A stretch of 64,000 bases of DNA from Peribacillus sp. FSL H8-0477. GTDB lineage: Bacteria; Bacillota; Bacilli; Bacillales; DSM-1321. The DNA lies in contig NZ_JBBODE010000001.1 of NCBI RefSeq assembly GCF_038002765.1, forward strand, positions 2,232,001 to 2,296,000, read 5' to 3'. Below are positions 17,220 to 26,929 of the stretch, piece by piece. The first letter of the stretch is position 1. Every line of letters starts with the position of its first letter. The position numbers and the translations under genes were made by a program. The notes beneath the pieces are model-generated. The model was not told where the DNA came from. It saw nothing but the letters and a program-made list of their open reading frames with translations, and searched no databases.

Positions 17220-18689
17220 ATGGAACGAAATCATACAATTATGCAATTTTTCGAATGGCACGTACCGGCTGATGGTCTTCATTGGAAACGTTTAAAAGAA
17301 GCAGCTCCTGAACTAAGGAAAATCGGTATTGATTCCATTTGGGTCCCTCCAGTAACAAAGGGTCAGTCAGGCGATGATAATGGATATGGCATTTATGATG
17401 GCTATGACCTCGGAGAATTTGATCAAAAAGGCAGCGTTCGTACAAAGTACGGGACGAAACAAGAACTATTCGATGCTATTGAAGCTTGTCACGAGCATAA
17501 GCTCTCTGTCTATATCGATTTGGTCATGAATCATAAGGCTGGAGCCGATGAGACGGAAAACTTTGAGGTCGTAGAAGTTAATCCAATGAACCGAAATGAA
17601 GAAATTTCTGAACCCTTTGAGATTGAAGGATGGACGAAATTTGATTTTCCTGGACGAGGCGGAAAATACTCTTCCTTTACGTGGAATTCAACTCACTTTA
17701 ACGGCACGGATTATGATCAAAAAACAGGTAAAACGGGTATTTTCAAAATTGGCGGAAACAGTACGTGGAATGAACATGTAGATGACGAGTTTGGTAATTA
17801 CGACTACCTCATGTTTGCGAACATTGATTATAATAATCCCGTGGTCATTGATGAAATGATTGCCTGGGCAAAATGGCTGGTTGAAACGACAAATTGTGAT
17901 GGCTTTCGCCTTGATGCAATTAAGCATATTAATACTAAATTTATCAGTCAATTTTCCCATGAAATATTAGATCATATTACAGAAAAAAACTTTTATCTGA
18001 TCGGGGAGTTTTGGCATTCAGATCTTCAAGCCTGCCGTAATTATCTAAATAAAACAAATTATAAGATTGATTTATTTGATGTTGCGCTTCATTATAAATT
18101 TTGCAAAGCCGGTAAAGAAGGCGGCGCATTTGATTTATCAACCATTTTTAACGATACCCTTGTACAAAGTCATCCTACCAATGCAGTTACCTTCGTAGAT
18201 AATCATGATTCTCAACCTCATGAATCGCTGGAATCTTGGGTCGAAGACTGGTTTAAACCAAGTGCCTACGCTTTAATCTTATTACGCCGTGACAGTTATC
18301 CATGTATCTTCTATGGAGATTATTATGGAATTGGCGGACCAGTACCTGTCGATGGAAAAAAAGATGACATTGAGCGTCTAATGTTTGCACGCTACCATAA
18401 AGCATATGGGGATCAGGAAGATTATTTTGATCACCCAAATACAATTGGCTGGGTTAGAATGGGCACTCCCGAAATTCCTCATTCAGGTTGTGCAACTGTG
18501 ATTGCAAATGGAGAACCTGGAATTAAGCGGATGTTCGTAGGAGAAAAAAGAGCTGGAGAAGTCTGGACGGATCTCACTACTAAGATGGACGAACGAATTA
18601 CGATTGAAGAAGATGGCTGGGCTACCTTTCCTGTTAATGGAGGAAGTGTCTCTGTTTGGGCCAACCCAAAGATTGAAGAAGATGAATAA
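17220..18689 (+). CDS. Intracellular alpha-amylase (GH13)
   Basis: A 489-residue GH13 enzyme that cleaves alpha-1,4 glucan or maltodextrin. The catalytic regions are DLVMNHKAGA, the nucleophile in DGFRLDAIKH, the acid Glu in LIGEFWHSD and the transition-state Asp in TFVDNHDSQP. No signal peptide is present (N-terminus MERNHTIMQFFEWHVPADG), so it works inside the cell, unlike secreted Bacillus amylases. GTG at 17208 is an alternative start, but family members begin just before the RNHTIMQFFEWH motif and the spacing to GCGGAG suits ATG 17220 better. It probably cooperates with the pullulanase at 28801-30732. Confidence 0.9.
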   Translation: MERNHTIMQFFEWHVPADGLHWKRLKEAAPELRKIGIDSIWVPPVTKGQSGDDNGYGIYDGYDLGEFDQKGSVRTKYGTKQELFDAIEACHEHKLSVYIDLVMNHKAGADETENFEVVEVNPMNRNEEISEPFEIEGWTKFDFPGRGGKYSSFTWNSTHFNGTDYDQKTGKTGIFKIGGNSTWNEHVDDEFGNYDYLMFANIDYNNPVVIDEMIAWAKWLVETTNCDGFRLDAIKHINTKFISQFSHEILDHITEKNFYLIGEFWHSDLQACRNYLNKTNYKIDLFDVALHYKFCKAGKEGGAFDLSTIFNDTLVQSHPTNAVTFVDNHDSQPHESLESWVEDWFKPSAYALILLRRDSYPCIFYGDYYGIGGPVPVDGKKDDIERLMFARYHKAYGDQEDYFDHPNTIGWVRMGTPEIPHSGCATVIANGEPGIKRMFVGEKRAGEVWTDLTTKMDERITIEEDGWATFPVNGGSVSVWANPKIEEDE

Positions 18690-18696
18690 GTTAACA

Positions 18697-18729
18697 GAAA
18701 AAAAGCTGCCAAAAGGCAGCTTTTTTTCT
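18697..18729. terminator. Bidirectional terminator
   Basis: AGCTGCC / GGCAGCT with an AAAA loop is flanked by A8 and T7 runs. It serves the amylase and the convergent SEC-C gene. Confidence 0.85.
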
Positions 18730-19868
18730 TATATTCCACAACATTTTTTATATTTTTTCCCGCTGTTGCATGGGCAGGGATCGTTTCTTCCTACTTTTAT
18801 CTTTTCCGATTCTTCAACTGGGATTTGCAGACTTTCATCTTGCAGTTGAAGTGCATTTTTCTTCCAATTATTCAATTGAGGATGCTCCTTGCTCATTAAC
18901 GTGTAATAGCCATAAGCAAGCACGTCAATATCAACTAGCAAATCACTGCCTCCATCCATCAAATAGTCATCCATTTCAGGATATTGTTTATCTGAAAGTT
19001 GAATACATATTCCTTCTATAGCTAATCCTTTATCATCATAATCTTCCATTGTTGAAAGAAGCTTTACCAGCTCTGCCTCTGCTTCTGGGATCTTACTATT
19101 CCCAAGAATACTCGTCCCAAAAACAAGACAGTCTGGATCTTCTAGATAAGGTACAACGGCTTGAATGACCTCTTTACTTTGGAATTTAATCAATGTATCA
19201 GACACTGCCTCAACTAATAAATCCTCGTCACGAAGCAGTAAATTAGCAAGCAAAGGAATATACTTTGTCTGGTTCATCAATCCGATAACATGGAAAATCA
19301 GAATGCCTGCAAAAGAAAAATAGTCTTCATTTAGATCTTGGTTTAACACAGCCGCAATTTCAAGGTCATCCATCCAGCCTTTTTCGACCAGGACCTCTAC
19401 CGTCATTTTAGCTTGATTGTATACTTCTTGAGAAAAGCGCTCTTCGGTTTCTAATCGCGCCAACAATTCCCCATACTGCTCCCAAACGGCCTCCTCTCCG
19501 CCATCTTCTAACGTTTTATAGAACGACCATTTATTCTCATCAAAAAATGGTGCTAATTCTTGACGGTACTTCATTGCCTCTTTCGGACGAACCGAGTCCA
19601 ATAAGTTCACGTATAGTGAAAGGTTTCTCGGATGAGCACTCTTTGCCCCTTTAATTAATAACTTTACTGCCTCATCATTCAGCCTATGCTTATAAATTCT
19701 CGTTAAGATATTGACTTCCTTTTCCCTCGAACTAAGTGCTTCTTTTATCAGACGGACCGTCCATTCTTCAGGTACAAAAGGATAATCCTGCAAAGCCTCT
19801 ACTAAAAATGTTTGTAAGATCGTATCTTCTGTTTCCAAATACGGTTCCAATTTATCTAAAAAATTCAA
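18729..19868 (-). CDS. SEC-C motif protein with HEAT-like repeats
   Basis: A 379-residue soluble protein. The C-terminus IKVGRNDPCPCNSGKKYKKCC is a complete SEC-C zinc-binding motif (CxCx8CC), as at the end of SecA. The rest consists of helical, HEAT-like segments (for example NLLLRDEDLLVEAVSDTLIK and AVVPYLEDPDCLVFGTSIL). It is not SecA and has no helicase motifs. SEC-C tails typically bind ribosomes or partner proteins, so a role in protein quality control is possible but unproven. Confidence 0.8.
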   Translation of the reverse strand: MNFLDKLEPYLETEDTILQTFLVEALQDYPFVPEEWTVRLIKEALSSREKEVNILTRIYKHRLNDEAVKLLIKGAKSAHPRNLSLYVNLLDSVRPKEAMKYRQELAPFFDENKWSFYKTLEDGGEEAVWEQYGELLARLETEERFSQEVYNQAKMTVEVLVEKGWMDDLEIAAVLNQDLNEDYFSFAGILIFHVIGLMNQTKYIPLLANLLLRDEDLLVEAVSDTLIKFQSKEVIQAVVPYLEDPDCLVFGTSILGNSKIPEAEAELVKLLSTMEDYDDKGLAIEGICIQLSDKQYPEMDDYLMDGGSDLLVDIDVLAYGYYTLMSKEHPQLNNWKKNALQLQDESLQIPVEESEKIKVGRNDPCPCNSGKKYKKCCGI

Positions 19869-20005
19869 TGCGTCATCTCCTCCTACTTTTCATCTATTAT
19901 TCACATACTAGCAAAGAAAGGCTCTTTACGCGAAATAGAAATCATATCCGTTCAACTTTTATAAAAAAAGTAGTATGATTTATAGGAGAAGGGATTGGCT
20001 TTCAA

Positions 20006-20635
20006 TTGAAAAAAACGTATCTATTACTATGGTTTTTTGGATCTTTAACACTAAATGCACTAGGAAATAGTTTTATGATTGTCGCTCATCTCGGCTCTGC
20101 TCCTTGGGCAGCAGCTAGTCAAAATCTTGCAGCAGTAATCCCTCTTTCTATAGGACTATGTACGATTGTTCTACAGTTATTTTCACTATTGCTGACAACG
20201 TTGATGGGCAGCCGGTTTTCTATCCGGCTTATAATAAAAAGTTTGCTCCTTGCTGTTTTCTTTGGCCTTTTAATTGATGTGTTTGTTAACATCCATCATT
20301 ACTTATATACGCCCGACCAAATCTGGATTCGGGGTCTTTATACGCTTATTGGGATGAATGGAGTGGCTGCTGCAATCTCGATTTACATTCAAATCAGCCG
20401 AGTTCTTTTGCCCTTCGATTATCTTCTTCAAGCCTTTGCTCGTTTGGCAAAAAGCTTCTCTCTCGGTACAATTATTTGTTTGAGCATTCCACTTACCATC
20501 TGCATCATTTTCTCTATTGTCTTCCATCAATTTATTGGTCTTGGAATCGGCACCTTAGTTTTCATACTTGCAAATGGGTTTCTTATTGATCAATACAATA
20601 AGAAGATACGGTTAACTCGGACGGAACTGTCCTAA
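20006..20635 (+). CDS. YczE/YyaS-like integral membrane protein
   Basis: A 209-residue protein with five or so membrane segments and the family motif LNALGNSFMIVAHLGSAPWAA at the N-terminus. YczE of B. subtilis is needed for surfactin and other nonribosomal products by an unclear mechanism; whether this relative does the same cannot be read from sequence. It starts at TTG, with AGGAG and GGG 12-20 bases upstream, so the ribosome site is loosely spaced. It is monocistronic. Confidence 0.75.
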   Translation: MKKTYLLLWFFGSLTLNALGNSFMIVAHLGSAPWAAASQNLAAVIPLSIGLCTIVLQLFSLLLTTLMGSRFSIRLIIKSLLLAVFFGLLIDVFVNIHHYLYTPDQIWIRGLYTLIGMNGVAAAISIYIQISRVLLPFDYLLQAFARLAKSFSLGTIICLSIPLTICIIFSIVFHQFIGLGIGTLVFILANGFLIDQYNKKIRLTRTELS

Positions 20636-20671
20636 CTAAAAAAAGGGATGAGACCATCCCTTTTTTAGTTT
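20634..20671 (+). terminator. Terminator after the YczE-like gene
   Basis: A long A/T-flanked stem, AAAGGGATG pairing with CATCCCTTT, extended to AACTAAA/TTTAGTT. Confidence 0.85.
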
Positions 20672-20775
20672 TCTTCCTCTAGAATAAGCTGATATAAGAA
20701 CTTGTCACAATCGCCTTTCTCCTTTAAGGTAAAATTAAACAAGCAAACAAAACTATTCAAGGAGATGACGGTACA

Positions 20776-22014
20776 TTGAAAAACGAGTTAGTTGAACGGT
20801 TTATATCCTATGTAAAAATTGATACCCAGTCAGATGAAGAGAACTCTGCATGCCCCTCTTCCGCAGGTCAATTAATTCTCGGCAACAAGCTGGTTAATGA
20901 TTTACAAACGATTGGCCTCGTTGATGCAAAGATTGATGATAACGGCTATGTTATGGCCACACTTCCTAGTAATACAGATAAGGAGGTTCCCGTGATTGGG
21001 TTCTTAGCTCATCTCGATACAGCAACGGATTTTACCGGGAAAAATGTTAACCCTCAAATTGTTGAAAATTATAATGGAAAAGACATCACCCTTAATGGCG
21101 AATTAAACATTATCCTTTCTCCAACTGATTTCCCACACCTTGCTGACTATCAGAACCAAACGTTGATTACGACAGATGGTACTACCTTACTTGGAGCTGA
21201 TAATAAAGCTGGAATTGCAGAAATTATGACGGCCATGGACTATTTAATACAACATCCTGAAATAAAACATGGACAAATTAGAGTAGCCTTTACACCCGAC
21301 GAAGAAATTGGAAGAGGACCTCATAAGTTCGATGTCGATTCATTTCAAGCAGCCTATGCTTATACGATTGATGGAGGGCCGCTGGGCGAACTTCAATATG
21401 AGAGTTTCAACGCTGCTGGATTGAAAATCACTTTCAAGGGAACCAATATTCATCCTGGAACTGCTAAAGGAAAGATGGTTAATGCAGCAAAAATAGCGAT
21501 GAAATTCAACGACCGTCTGCCTGTAAACGAATCTCCAGAAATGACTGAAGGCTATGAAGGGTTCTATCATCTATCTGGAATCAATGGCGATGTGGAAGAA
21601 ACGGTTCTGCACTACATTATCCGTGATTTTGACAAAGAACAATTTGCAGAAAGAAAACTATTTATTAAAAAAATGGTTGCTGAATTCCAGGATCAATACG
21701 GAACAGACCGCATTATTATGGAGATGAAGGATCAATATTACAATATGAAAGACAAAATTAAACCGGTGATGGAAATTGTCGAAATAGCCGCTGAAGCAAT
21801 GAAAAGCCTTGGCATTGAACCAATTATTGAACCCATCCGCGGTGGAACAGACGGCTCACAGCTTTCATATATGGGGCTGCCCACACCGAATATCTTTACA
21901 GGTGGAGAAAATTTTCACGGAAAATATGAATTTATATCCGTAGATCATATGGCCAAAGCAGTAGATGTGATTATTGAAGTCGTCAAATTATTTGAGGAAA
22001 AATCAGGGAAATAA
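20776..22014 (+). CDS. pepT: Peptidase T (tripeptide aminopeptidase)
   Basis: A 412-residue M20B zinc aminopeptidase that releases the N-terminal residue from tripeptides in the cytoplasm. Metal-site motifs are intact: [25 protein letters not shown] with the bridging Asp, the catalytic EE in [20 protein letters not shown], and the C-terminal [13 protein letters not shown]. Length equals the family norm. It starts at TTG with AAGGAG about 11 bases upstream. It is monocistronic. Confidence 0.95.
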   Translation: MKNELVERFISYVKIDTQSDEENSACPSSAGQLILGNKLVNDLQTIGLVDAKIDDNGYVMATLPSNTDKEVPVIGFLAHLDTATDFTGKNVNPQIVENYNGKDITLNGELNIILSPTDFPHLADYQNQTLITTDGTTLLGADNKAGIAEIMTAMDYLIQHPEIKHGQIRVAFTPDEEIGRGPHKFDVDSFQAAYAYTIDGGPLGELQYESFNAAGLKITFKGTNIHPGTAKGKMVNAAKIAMKFNDRLPVNESPEMTEGYEGFYHLSGINGDVEETVLHYIIRDFDKEQFAERKLFIKKMVAEFQDQYGTDRIIMEMKDQYYNMKDKIKPVMEIVEIAAEAMKSLGIEPIIEPIRGGTDGSQLSYMGLPTPNIFTGGENFHGKYEFISVDHMAKAVDVIIEVVKLFEEKSGK

Positions 22015-22019
22015 ACGAA

Positions 22020-22062
22020 AAAAAGAGGTTCGGAATAAACCATTCCGAACCTCTTTCCTTTT
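22020..22062. terminator. Bidirectional terminator between pepT and katE
   Basis: A 15-bp stem (AAAGAGGTTCGGAAT pairing with ATTCCGAACCTCTTT) with a 5-base loop lies between the two convergent genes. Confidence 0.9.
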
Positions 22063-24105
22063 TTATACGATTCTTGACCAGTGACGTGCTTGCGTTACTG
22101 CTTGTATAAAGGCTTGATGGTCAGCGCCTGCGATTACACCTGCAGCTTGGTCTTGTGATGTGATGCCAGCTGCTGTTAATAAATCGAGTGCATCTGTGCC
22201 AGCCCCAACAGACTTGAAGTGACTATAGGCTTCGAGTAGGAAGATTGGAGCTTTTTTACTAGCTAGAAGGTTCGTAACCCCTTCTTTCCCTCCTGCAACA
22301 TACACTGCGTCAAATTGGACAGAATCTGCTGTCAAGAACGTATGATCAACAGGAACTTCCTCGCCATTACTGCTAAGGATCACTCCTAGGTTTTTACTCA
22401 CGACTTCAACAAGTATTCCCGCTCCTATTAAATCTGCTTTTAATTGAGTAAACTCTGCATAATCAAAACCATGATCAGCTAATACAGCTACTTTACGTGT
22501 ATTTGGAAGCTTCACACTGGTTTCTTGGCTCAAGCTGGCTGAAGCTGGACTGCCATCTGGAACATTCCCCGCTTCAGGTACAGATGCGCCCACCGCTAAA
22601 GCAAGTTCCTTCGCAATCCTGAAATCAACATTTGCAAACATATTGACTACCCGCTGTTGAATTTCTTTGCTTTTCAGTTTTCCTACTTCGAACTGGAAGG
22701 CTTCAATAATATGCTGTTTCTCAACTTCCGTCATGCTATTCCAGAAAAGAATCGCTTGGCTGTAATGATCTTTAAAGCTCTCACTGCGAGCTCGAACTTT
22801 TCGGCCATCTACCTTTTCCTGATAATGTACATATCCGCCATCTTTTGCCGAAGCCGGCTCGGGTGCATTAGCTTGTAATCCATTTTTATGGTAGCTGACT
22901 TGTCCTTTATTTATCGCCATACGGTGCATCCCGTCACGTTGGTTATTATGAACTGGTGCAACCGAGCGGTTAATCGGAAGTTCATGGAAATTTGGACCGC
23001 CAAGGCGGGAAAGTTGTGTATCGGTATAAGAGAAGAGGCGTCCTTGAAGCATCGGGTCATTTGAAAAGTCTATTCCAGGTACGACATTTCCAAGATGGAA
23101 GGCAACTTGCTCTGTCTCAGCAAAGACATTATCCGGATTTCGGTCGAGAGTCATTTTTCCGATGATTTTAACTGGAATGATTTCTTCCGGCCAAAGCTTA
23201 GTTGGATCAAGGATATCAAAATCAAAAGCAAATTCATCTTCTTCTTTAATGAGTTGAACCCCTAACTCAAATTCAGGATACTCTCCCATCTCGATTGCTT
23301 CATAAAGATCACGGCGATGGAAGTCAGGATCCTTACCAGCTAGTTTTTGGGCTTCGTCCCAAACGAGAGAATGGACCCCAAGTTTTGGTTTCCAATGAAA
23401 CTTCACAAAATGAGACTTGCCCAGTTCATTTACAAAGCGGAAGGTATTTACCCCGAATCCTTCCATCATTCGATAGCTGCGGGGAATAGCCCGGTCAGAC
23501 AAATGCCACATAATCATATGTGCGGTCTCGGTATTGGCCGTTACAAAGTCCCAGAACGTATCATGTGCAGTTTGTGCCTGTGGTATTTCATTATGCGGTT
23601 CTGGTTTGAAAGAATGAACCAAATCCGGGAACTTAATAGCATCTTGTATAAAAAACACTGGAATGTTATTTCCAACTAAATCATAGTTTCCTTCTTCTGT
23701 ATAAAACTTTGTAGCAAAGCCCCTTACATCACGAACGGTGTCTGCTGAACCACGCGAGCCTGCCACAGTTGAAAAACGTACAAACACAGGTGTTTTTATG
23801 GAAGGATCTTGAAGAAAACCAGCGCTGGTATACTCCTTCATGGATTCATAGGCTTGGAAGTATCCATGTGCACCATATCCACGAGCATGAACAATACGTT
23901 CAGGAATTCGTTCATGGTCAAAATGAGTCATTTTTTCACGAAAATGAAAGTCCTCCATTAGTGTCGGTCCACGTTCACCCGCTTTTAATGAATGTTCATC
24001 TTCAGAAACACGCAGCCCCTGATTAGTTGTTAATTTGGTCCCGGCATCATCAACCCGGTACGATTCAAGTTGTTGATCCTTACTGTTTTCATGTTTATTA
24101 GTCAT
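22063..24105 (-). CDS. katE: Large-subunit (clade 2, HPII-type) catalase
   Basis: A 680-residue heme catalase that breaks down hydrogen peroxide. The distal His lies in [10 protein letters not shown], the distal Asn in [16 protein letters not shown], and the heme-ligand Tyr in [17 protein letters not shown]-terminal flavodoxin/DJ-1-like domain of about 150 residues ([24 protein letters not shown]-type strands) marks the large clade. ATG 24105 was preferred over TTG 24114 because GGAGG is 11 bases from the ATG but only 2 from the TTG. A sigma-B-like promoter lies upstream. Confidence 0.95.
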   Translation of the reverse strand: MTNKHENSKDQQLESYRVDDAGTKLTTNQGLRVSEDEHSLKAGERGPTLMEDFHFREKMTHFDHERIPERIVHARGYGAHGYFQAYESMKEYTSAGFLQDPSIKTPVFVRFSTVAGSRGSADTVRDVRGFATKFYTEEGNYDLVGNNIPVFFIQDAIKFPDLVHSFKPEPHNEIPQAQTAHDTFWDFVTANTETAHMIMWHLSDRAIPRSYRMMEGFGVNTFRFVNELGKSHFVKFHWKPKLGVHSLVWDEAQKLAGKDPDFHRRDLYEAIEMGEYPEFELGVQLIKEEDEFAFDFDILDPTKLWPEEIIPVKIIGKMTLDRNPDNVFAETEQVAFHLGNVVPGIDFSNDPMLQGRLFSYTDTQLSRLGGPNFHELPINRSVAPVHNNQRDGMHRMAINKGQVSYHKNGLQANAPEPASAKDGGYVHYQEKVDGRKVRARSESFKDHYSQAILFWNSMTEVEKQHIIEAFQFEVGKLKSKEIQQRVVNMFANVDFRIAKELALAVGASVPEAGNVPDGSPASASLSQETSVKLPNTRKVAVLADHGFDYAEFTQLKADLIGAGILVEVVSKNLGVILSSNGEEVPVDHTFLTADSVQFDAVYVAGGKEGVTNLLASKKAPIFLLEAYSHFKSVGAGTDALDLLTAAGITSQDQAAGVIAGADHQAFIQAVTQARHWSRIV

Positions 24106-24174
24106 CTTGTTCAAGTCCTCCCTCTTCTTCTCTATAAAAAGTCTGGATAAATTTATGTTGCTTTTTCTTATGGT

Positions 24175-24200
24175 TTACCACGATATTTTTAAAGTTAAAC
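24175..24200 (-). promoter_or_regulatory. Sigma-B-type general stress promoter of the catalase gene
   Basis: On the minus strand GTTTAA (24200-24195), a 14-bp spacer and TGGTAA (24180-24175) match the sigma-B consensus GTTTAA-N14-GGGTAA at 11 of 12 positions. Control of a KatE-type catalase by sigma-B is established in B. subtilis. Confidence 0.7.
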
Positions 24201-24232
24201 AAGACTATTCACACAAATAAAAAAAACTAGAA

Positions 24233-24261
24233 TCGACAAAAAACTACTATTTAGTTAAAAT
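24233..24261 (+). promoter_or_regulatory. Candidate sigma-A promoter of lytST
   Basis: TCGACA (24233-24238), a 17-bp spacer and TAAAAT (24256-24261). Transcription would begin near 24268, which favours TTG 24297 over ATG 24276 as the lytS start. Confidence 0.45.
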
Positions 24262-24296
24262 CGATAGAAAAGACTATGGAAGTTAAAGGGGATACC

Positions 24297-26057
24297 TTGA
24301 TTACTTTATTGCCATTAATGATTGAAAGAGTCGGAATTATTGTCATACTCGCTTTCTTGTTATCACAAATGAAGTCCTTTCGAAAACTCGTCAATCATGA
24401 ACAAAATCTACCAGGAAAAATACAGCTTATTCTTTTATTTGGTTTTTTCGGAATCATCAGTAATTATACTGGAATAGAAATTAATGATCAGTCAATTGTT
24501 CACTCAGAGTGGCTCACCGATGTCGGTTCCGAACATGCATTGGCCAATACACGGGTAATGGGGATTGGTATTGGCGGATTACTAGGGGGGCCTTGGGTCG
24601 GCCTTGGCATTGGGTTAATCGCGGGCATTCACCGTTTATCTCTCGGGGGCTTTACAGCAGCTGCCTGTGCAATCTCATCAGTAGCTGCTGGGATTGCTGC
24701 TGGTTTATTAGGTAGACAGCGAAGGATGAAGGGTGGAGAAATTACACCGATATTTGCTGTTGGAATCGGGATGATTATGGAAGCGTTTCAGATGGTAATT
24801 ATTTTACTTTCTGCGAAACCATTCGAACAAGCACTAGCACTTGTAAAGGTTATTGGGTTACCGATGATTCTGATAAATGGTTTAGGTTCATTATTATTCG
24901 TTTTCATTCTTCAGTCGATCATTCGGGATGATCAGCGTACACGAGTACTGCAAACTAATCGCGCCTTCCGCATCACAGACCAAACTCTTCCTTTCTTCCG
25001 GAAAGGCCTGAACCCGGATTCTTGCAGTGCCATTGCTAACATCGTCCTCAACCTGACAAATGCCGATGCCATCGCCATTACAGATGATAAACAAGTATTA
25101 GCTCATGCAGGTGCCGGAAGTGACCATCATATACCACTAAAAGGATTGGAGACTGGATTAACCAGAGAAGCTCTTCAACTCGGAGAATTATTGATTGCTA
25201 GAACCAAAGATGATATTTACTGCATGCATAAAGACTGTCCATTAGCGGCAGCCGTTGTTCTTCCGTTAAAAGTTCACCAGGAGACAGTAGGTACGTTAAA
25301 AATGTACTTTACAAATCCAAATAAACTTGATGACGTCCACCAGGAGCTTGCTGAAGGACTAGCAAACTTATTTTCTACTCAGCTTGAATTAGCCGAAGCG
25401 GAAAAACAAACTCGTCTATTAAAAGATGCAGAAATTAAAGCCCTGCAGGCTCAAGTACATCCGCACTTTTTATTTAACAGTATTAATACCATCTCTGTCT
25501 TATGCCGGACAGACTCAGAAAAAGCCCGGTCACTCTTACTCGGTCTCAGTTCCTTCTTTCGCAGTAACCTGCAAGGTGCCCGCCAACTTCTAATTCCACT
25601 GGAGAAGGAACTCGAGCATGTACATGCATATCTATTACTAGAGCAAGCCCGTTTCCCTGACCGATACAAGATGACCTATTCGCTTGCTCCGGGTCTTGAA
25701 AAAATCTTAATTCCCCCTTTCACTCTTCAGCCGCTCATTGAAAATACCATTCACCATGCATTTTCAAGGTTGAACGTACAAGGAGAAATTACAATAACCA
25801 TTTATACTCAAAAAGGATTTCTTTATATTTCAGTACAGGATAATGGTCAAGGCATATCAGACGAACGAATGCTGGAGTTAGGAAAAAAGATTGTTTCTTC
25901 TGAGAAAGGTACTGGAACAGCTATTTATAATATTAAGCAAAGACTTGATGGAATATATAACGGCCGGGCTGCCCTATCTATACAATCAAATTCATGCAGC
26001 CCAGGAACAACAATCAAAATCACCATACCTATGGATCAAAAAGGAGTTTCTGACTAA
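24297..26057 (+). CDS. lytS: LytS/BtsS-type sensor histidine kinase
   Basis: A 586-residue kinase: five or six membrane segments of the 5TMR_LYT domain (IERVGIIVILAFLLSQM, RVMGIGIGGLLGGPWVGLG), a GAF-like domain (AIANIVLNLTNADAIAITDD; CMHKDCPLAAAVVLPLK), then the His_kinase domain with acceptor site HPHFLFNSINTIS and ATP-binding box VQDNGQGIS. TTG 24297 has AAAGGGG 5 bases before it; ATG 24276 is a weaker alternative. The downstream LytT and CstA genes suggest it senses extracellular pyruvate, as the E. coli BtsS/BtsR and B. subtilis LytS/LytT systems do. Confidence 0.9.
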   Translation: MITLLPLMIERVGIIVILAFLLSQMKSFRKLVNHEQNLPGKIQLILLFGFFGIISNYTGIEINDQSIVHSEWLTDVGSEHALANTRVMGIGIGGLLGGPWVGLGIGLIAGIHRLSLGGFTAAACAISSVAAGIAAGLLGRQRRMKGGEITPIFAVGIGMIMEAFQMVIILLSAKPFEQALALVKVIGLPMILINGLGSLLFVFILQSIIRDDQRTRVLQTNRAFRITDQTLPFFRKGLNPDSCSAIANIVLNLTNADAIAITDDKQVLAHAGAGSDHHIPLKGLETGLTREALQLGELLIARTKDDIYCMHKDCPLAAAVVLPLKVHQETVGTLKMYFTNPNKLDDVHQELAEGLANLFSTQLELAEAEKQTRLLKDAEIKALQAQVHPHFLFNSINTISVLCRTDSEKARSLLLGLSSFFRSNLQGARQLLIPLEKELEHVHAYLLLEQARFPDRYKMTYSLAPGLEKILIPPFTLQPLIENTIHHAFSRLNVQGEITITIYTQKGFLYISVQDNGQGISDERMLELGKKIVSSEKGTGTAIYNIKQRLDGIYNGRAALSIQSNSCSPGTTIKITIPMDQKGVSD

Positions 26058-26058
26058 C

Positions 26059-26775
26059 ATGCTAAAGGTGTATATTGTTGATGATGAACCACTTGCGAGG
26101 GATGAACTACGGTATTTGCTGCTCCGCAGTAAACTGGTGGAAATTACCGGAGAAGCAGCGTCTTTTGAAGAGGCATTAGAACAAATTTCTGCCTATCAAC
26201 CTGACCTCGTCTTCGTTGATATCGAAATGACAGACCAGAATGGCCTGCAGCTGGCAAAACGCCTGCAGGAGCTAAATCCTATACCCTCTATTGTATTTGC
26301 GACGGCTTATGACGAATTTGCTCTTCAAGCATTTGACTTGGGTGCGAGTGATTATATCTTAAAACCATTTGACGAAAAACGAATTCAACAGACAATTGAA
26401 AAGATCATCCTGCAAAAAACAAAAAGGAACCACGCCATTTCGACTAATCCTAAACGGATTGCCGTTTCACTGGAAGGACGGATTCTTTTAATAGATTGTG
26501 ATTCGATTCTTTATATGACCTCAGCAGACGGGAAATGCACTATTTTCACGGATAATCAGGCATATACAATCAGTGAAACCCTGACCATGCTGGAAAAGAA
26601 GTTAAGCGGCTCTATGTTTCTCCGAGTCCACCGAAGCTATCTGGTAAATGTCGAACATATCAGTGAAATTGAGCCTTGGTTTAATTCGACTTACAACATC
26701 ACCATGAAAAACGGAGTAAAAGTTCCCGTTTCTCGTACGTATGTAAAAGATTTAAAAGAGCTTATCGGTTTTTAA
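26059..26775 (+). CDS. lytT: LytTR-family response regulator
   Basis: A 238-residue regulator: receiver domain (KVYIVDDEPLARDELRYLL, acceptor Asp in LVFVDIEMTDQNG, Lys in DYILKPFDEK) and a C-terminal LytTR DNA-binding domain (RIAVSLEGRILLIDCDSILY, FLRVHRSYLVNVEHI, VPVSRTYVKDLKEL). AAGGAG inside the lytS end sets ATG 26059, one base after the lytS stop. It probably activates the adjacent cstA gene. Confidence 0.93.
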   Translation: MLKVYIVDDEPLARDELRYLLLRSKLVEITGEAASFEEALEQISAYQPDLVFVDIEMTDQNGLQLAKRLQELNPIPSIVFATAYDEFALQAFDLGASDYILKPFDEKRIQQTIEKIILQKTKRNHAISTNPKRIAVSLEGRILLIDCDSILYMTSADGKCTIFTDNQAYTISETLTMLEKKLSGSMFLRVHRSYLVNVEHISEIEPWFNSTYNITMKNGVKVPVSRTYVKDLKELIGF

Positions 26776-26874
26776 TCGCTTAAGAGCCCCTGATCCGACT
26801 GTAATGAATGTATTCCAATGGTGCAATTATGTATTTCACATCCAGTATTTTGGTGTTTTGAAGTGAAAACCCAA

Positions 26875-26888
26875 TGTAAGCGTTTTTA
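26875..26888 (+). promoter_or_regulatory. cre site upstream of cstA
   Basis: TGTAAGCGTTTTTA matches the catabolite-responsive element consensus TGWAARCGYTWNCW at 13 of 14 positions, 42 bases before the cstA start. It suggests CcpA repression when glucose is plentiful. Confidence 0.7.
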
Positions 26889-26929
26889 TTTAGTAAAATT
26901 ACGTTACAACAATATTGGGGGGATGAAAA

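Noticed and set aside
23347-23679. A 110-codon plus-strand frame opposite the catalase gene
   Set aside because: It lies wholly inside katE on the other strand and has no ribosome site or known motif.
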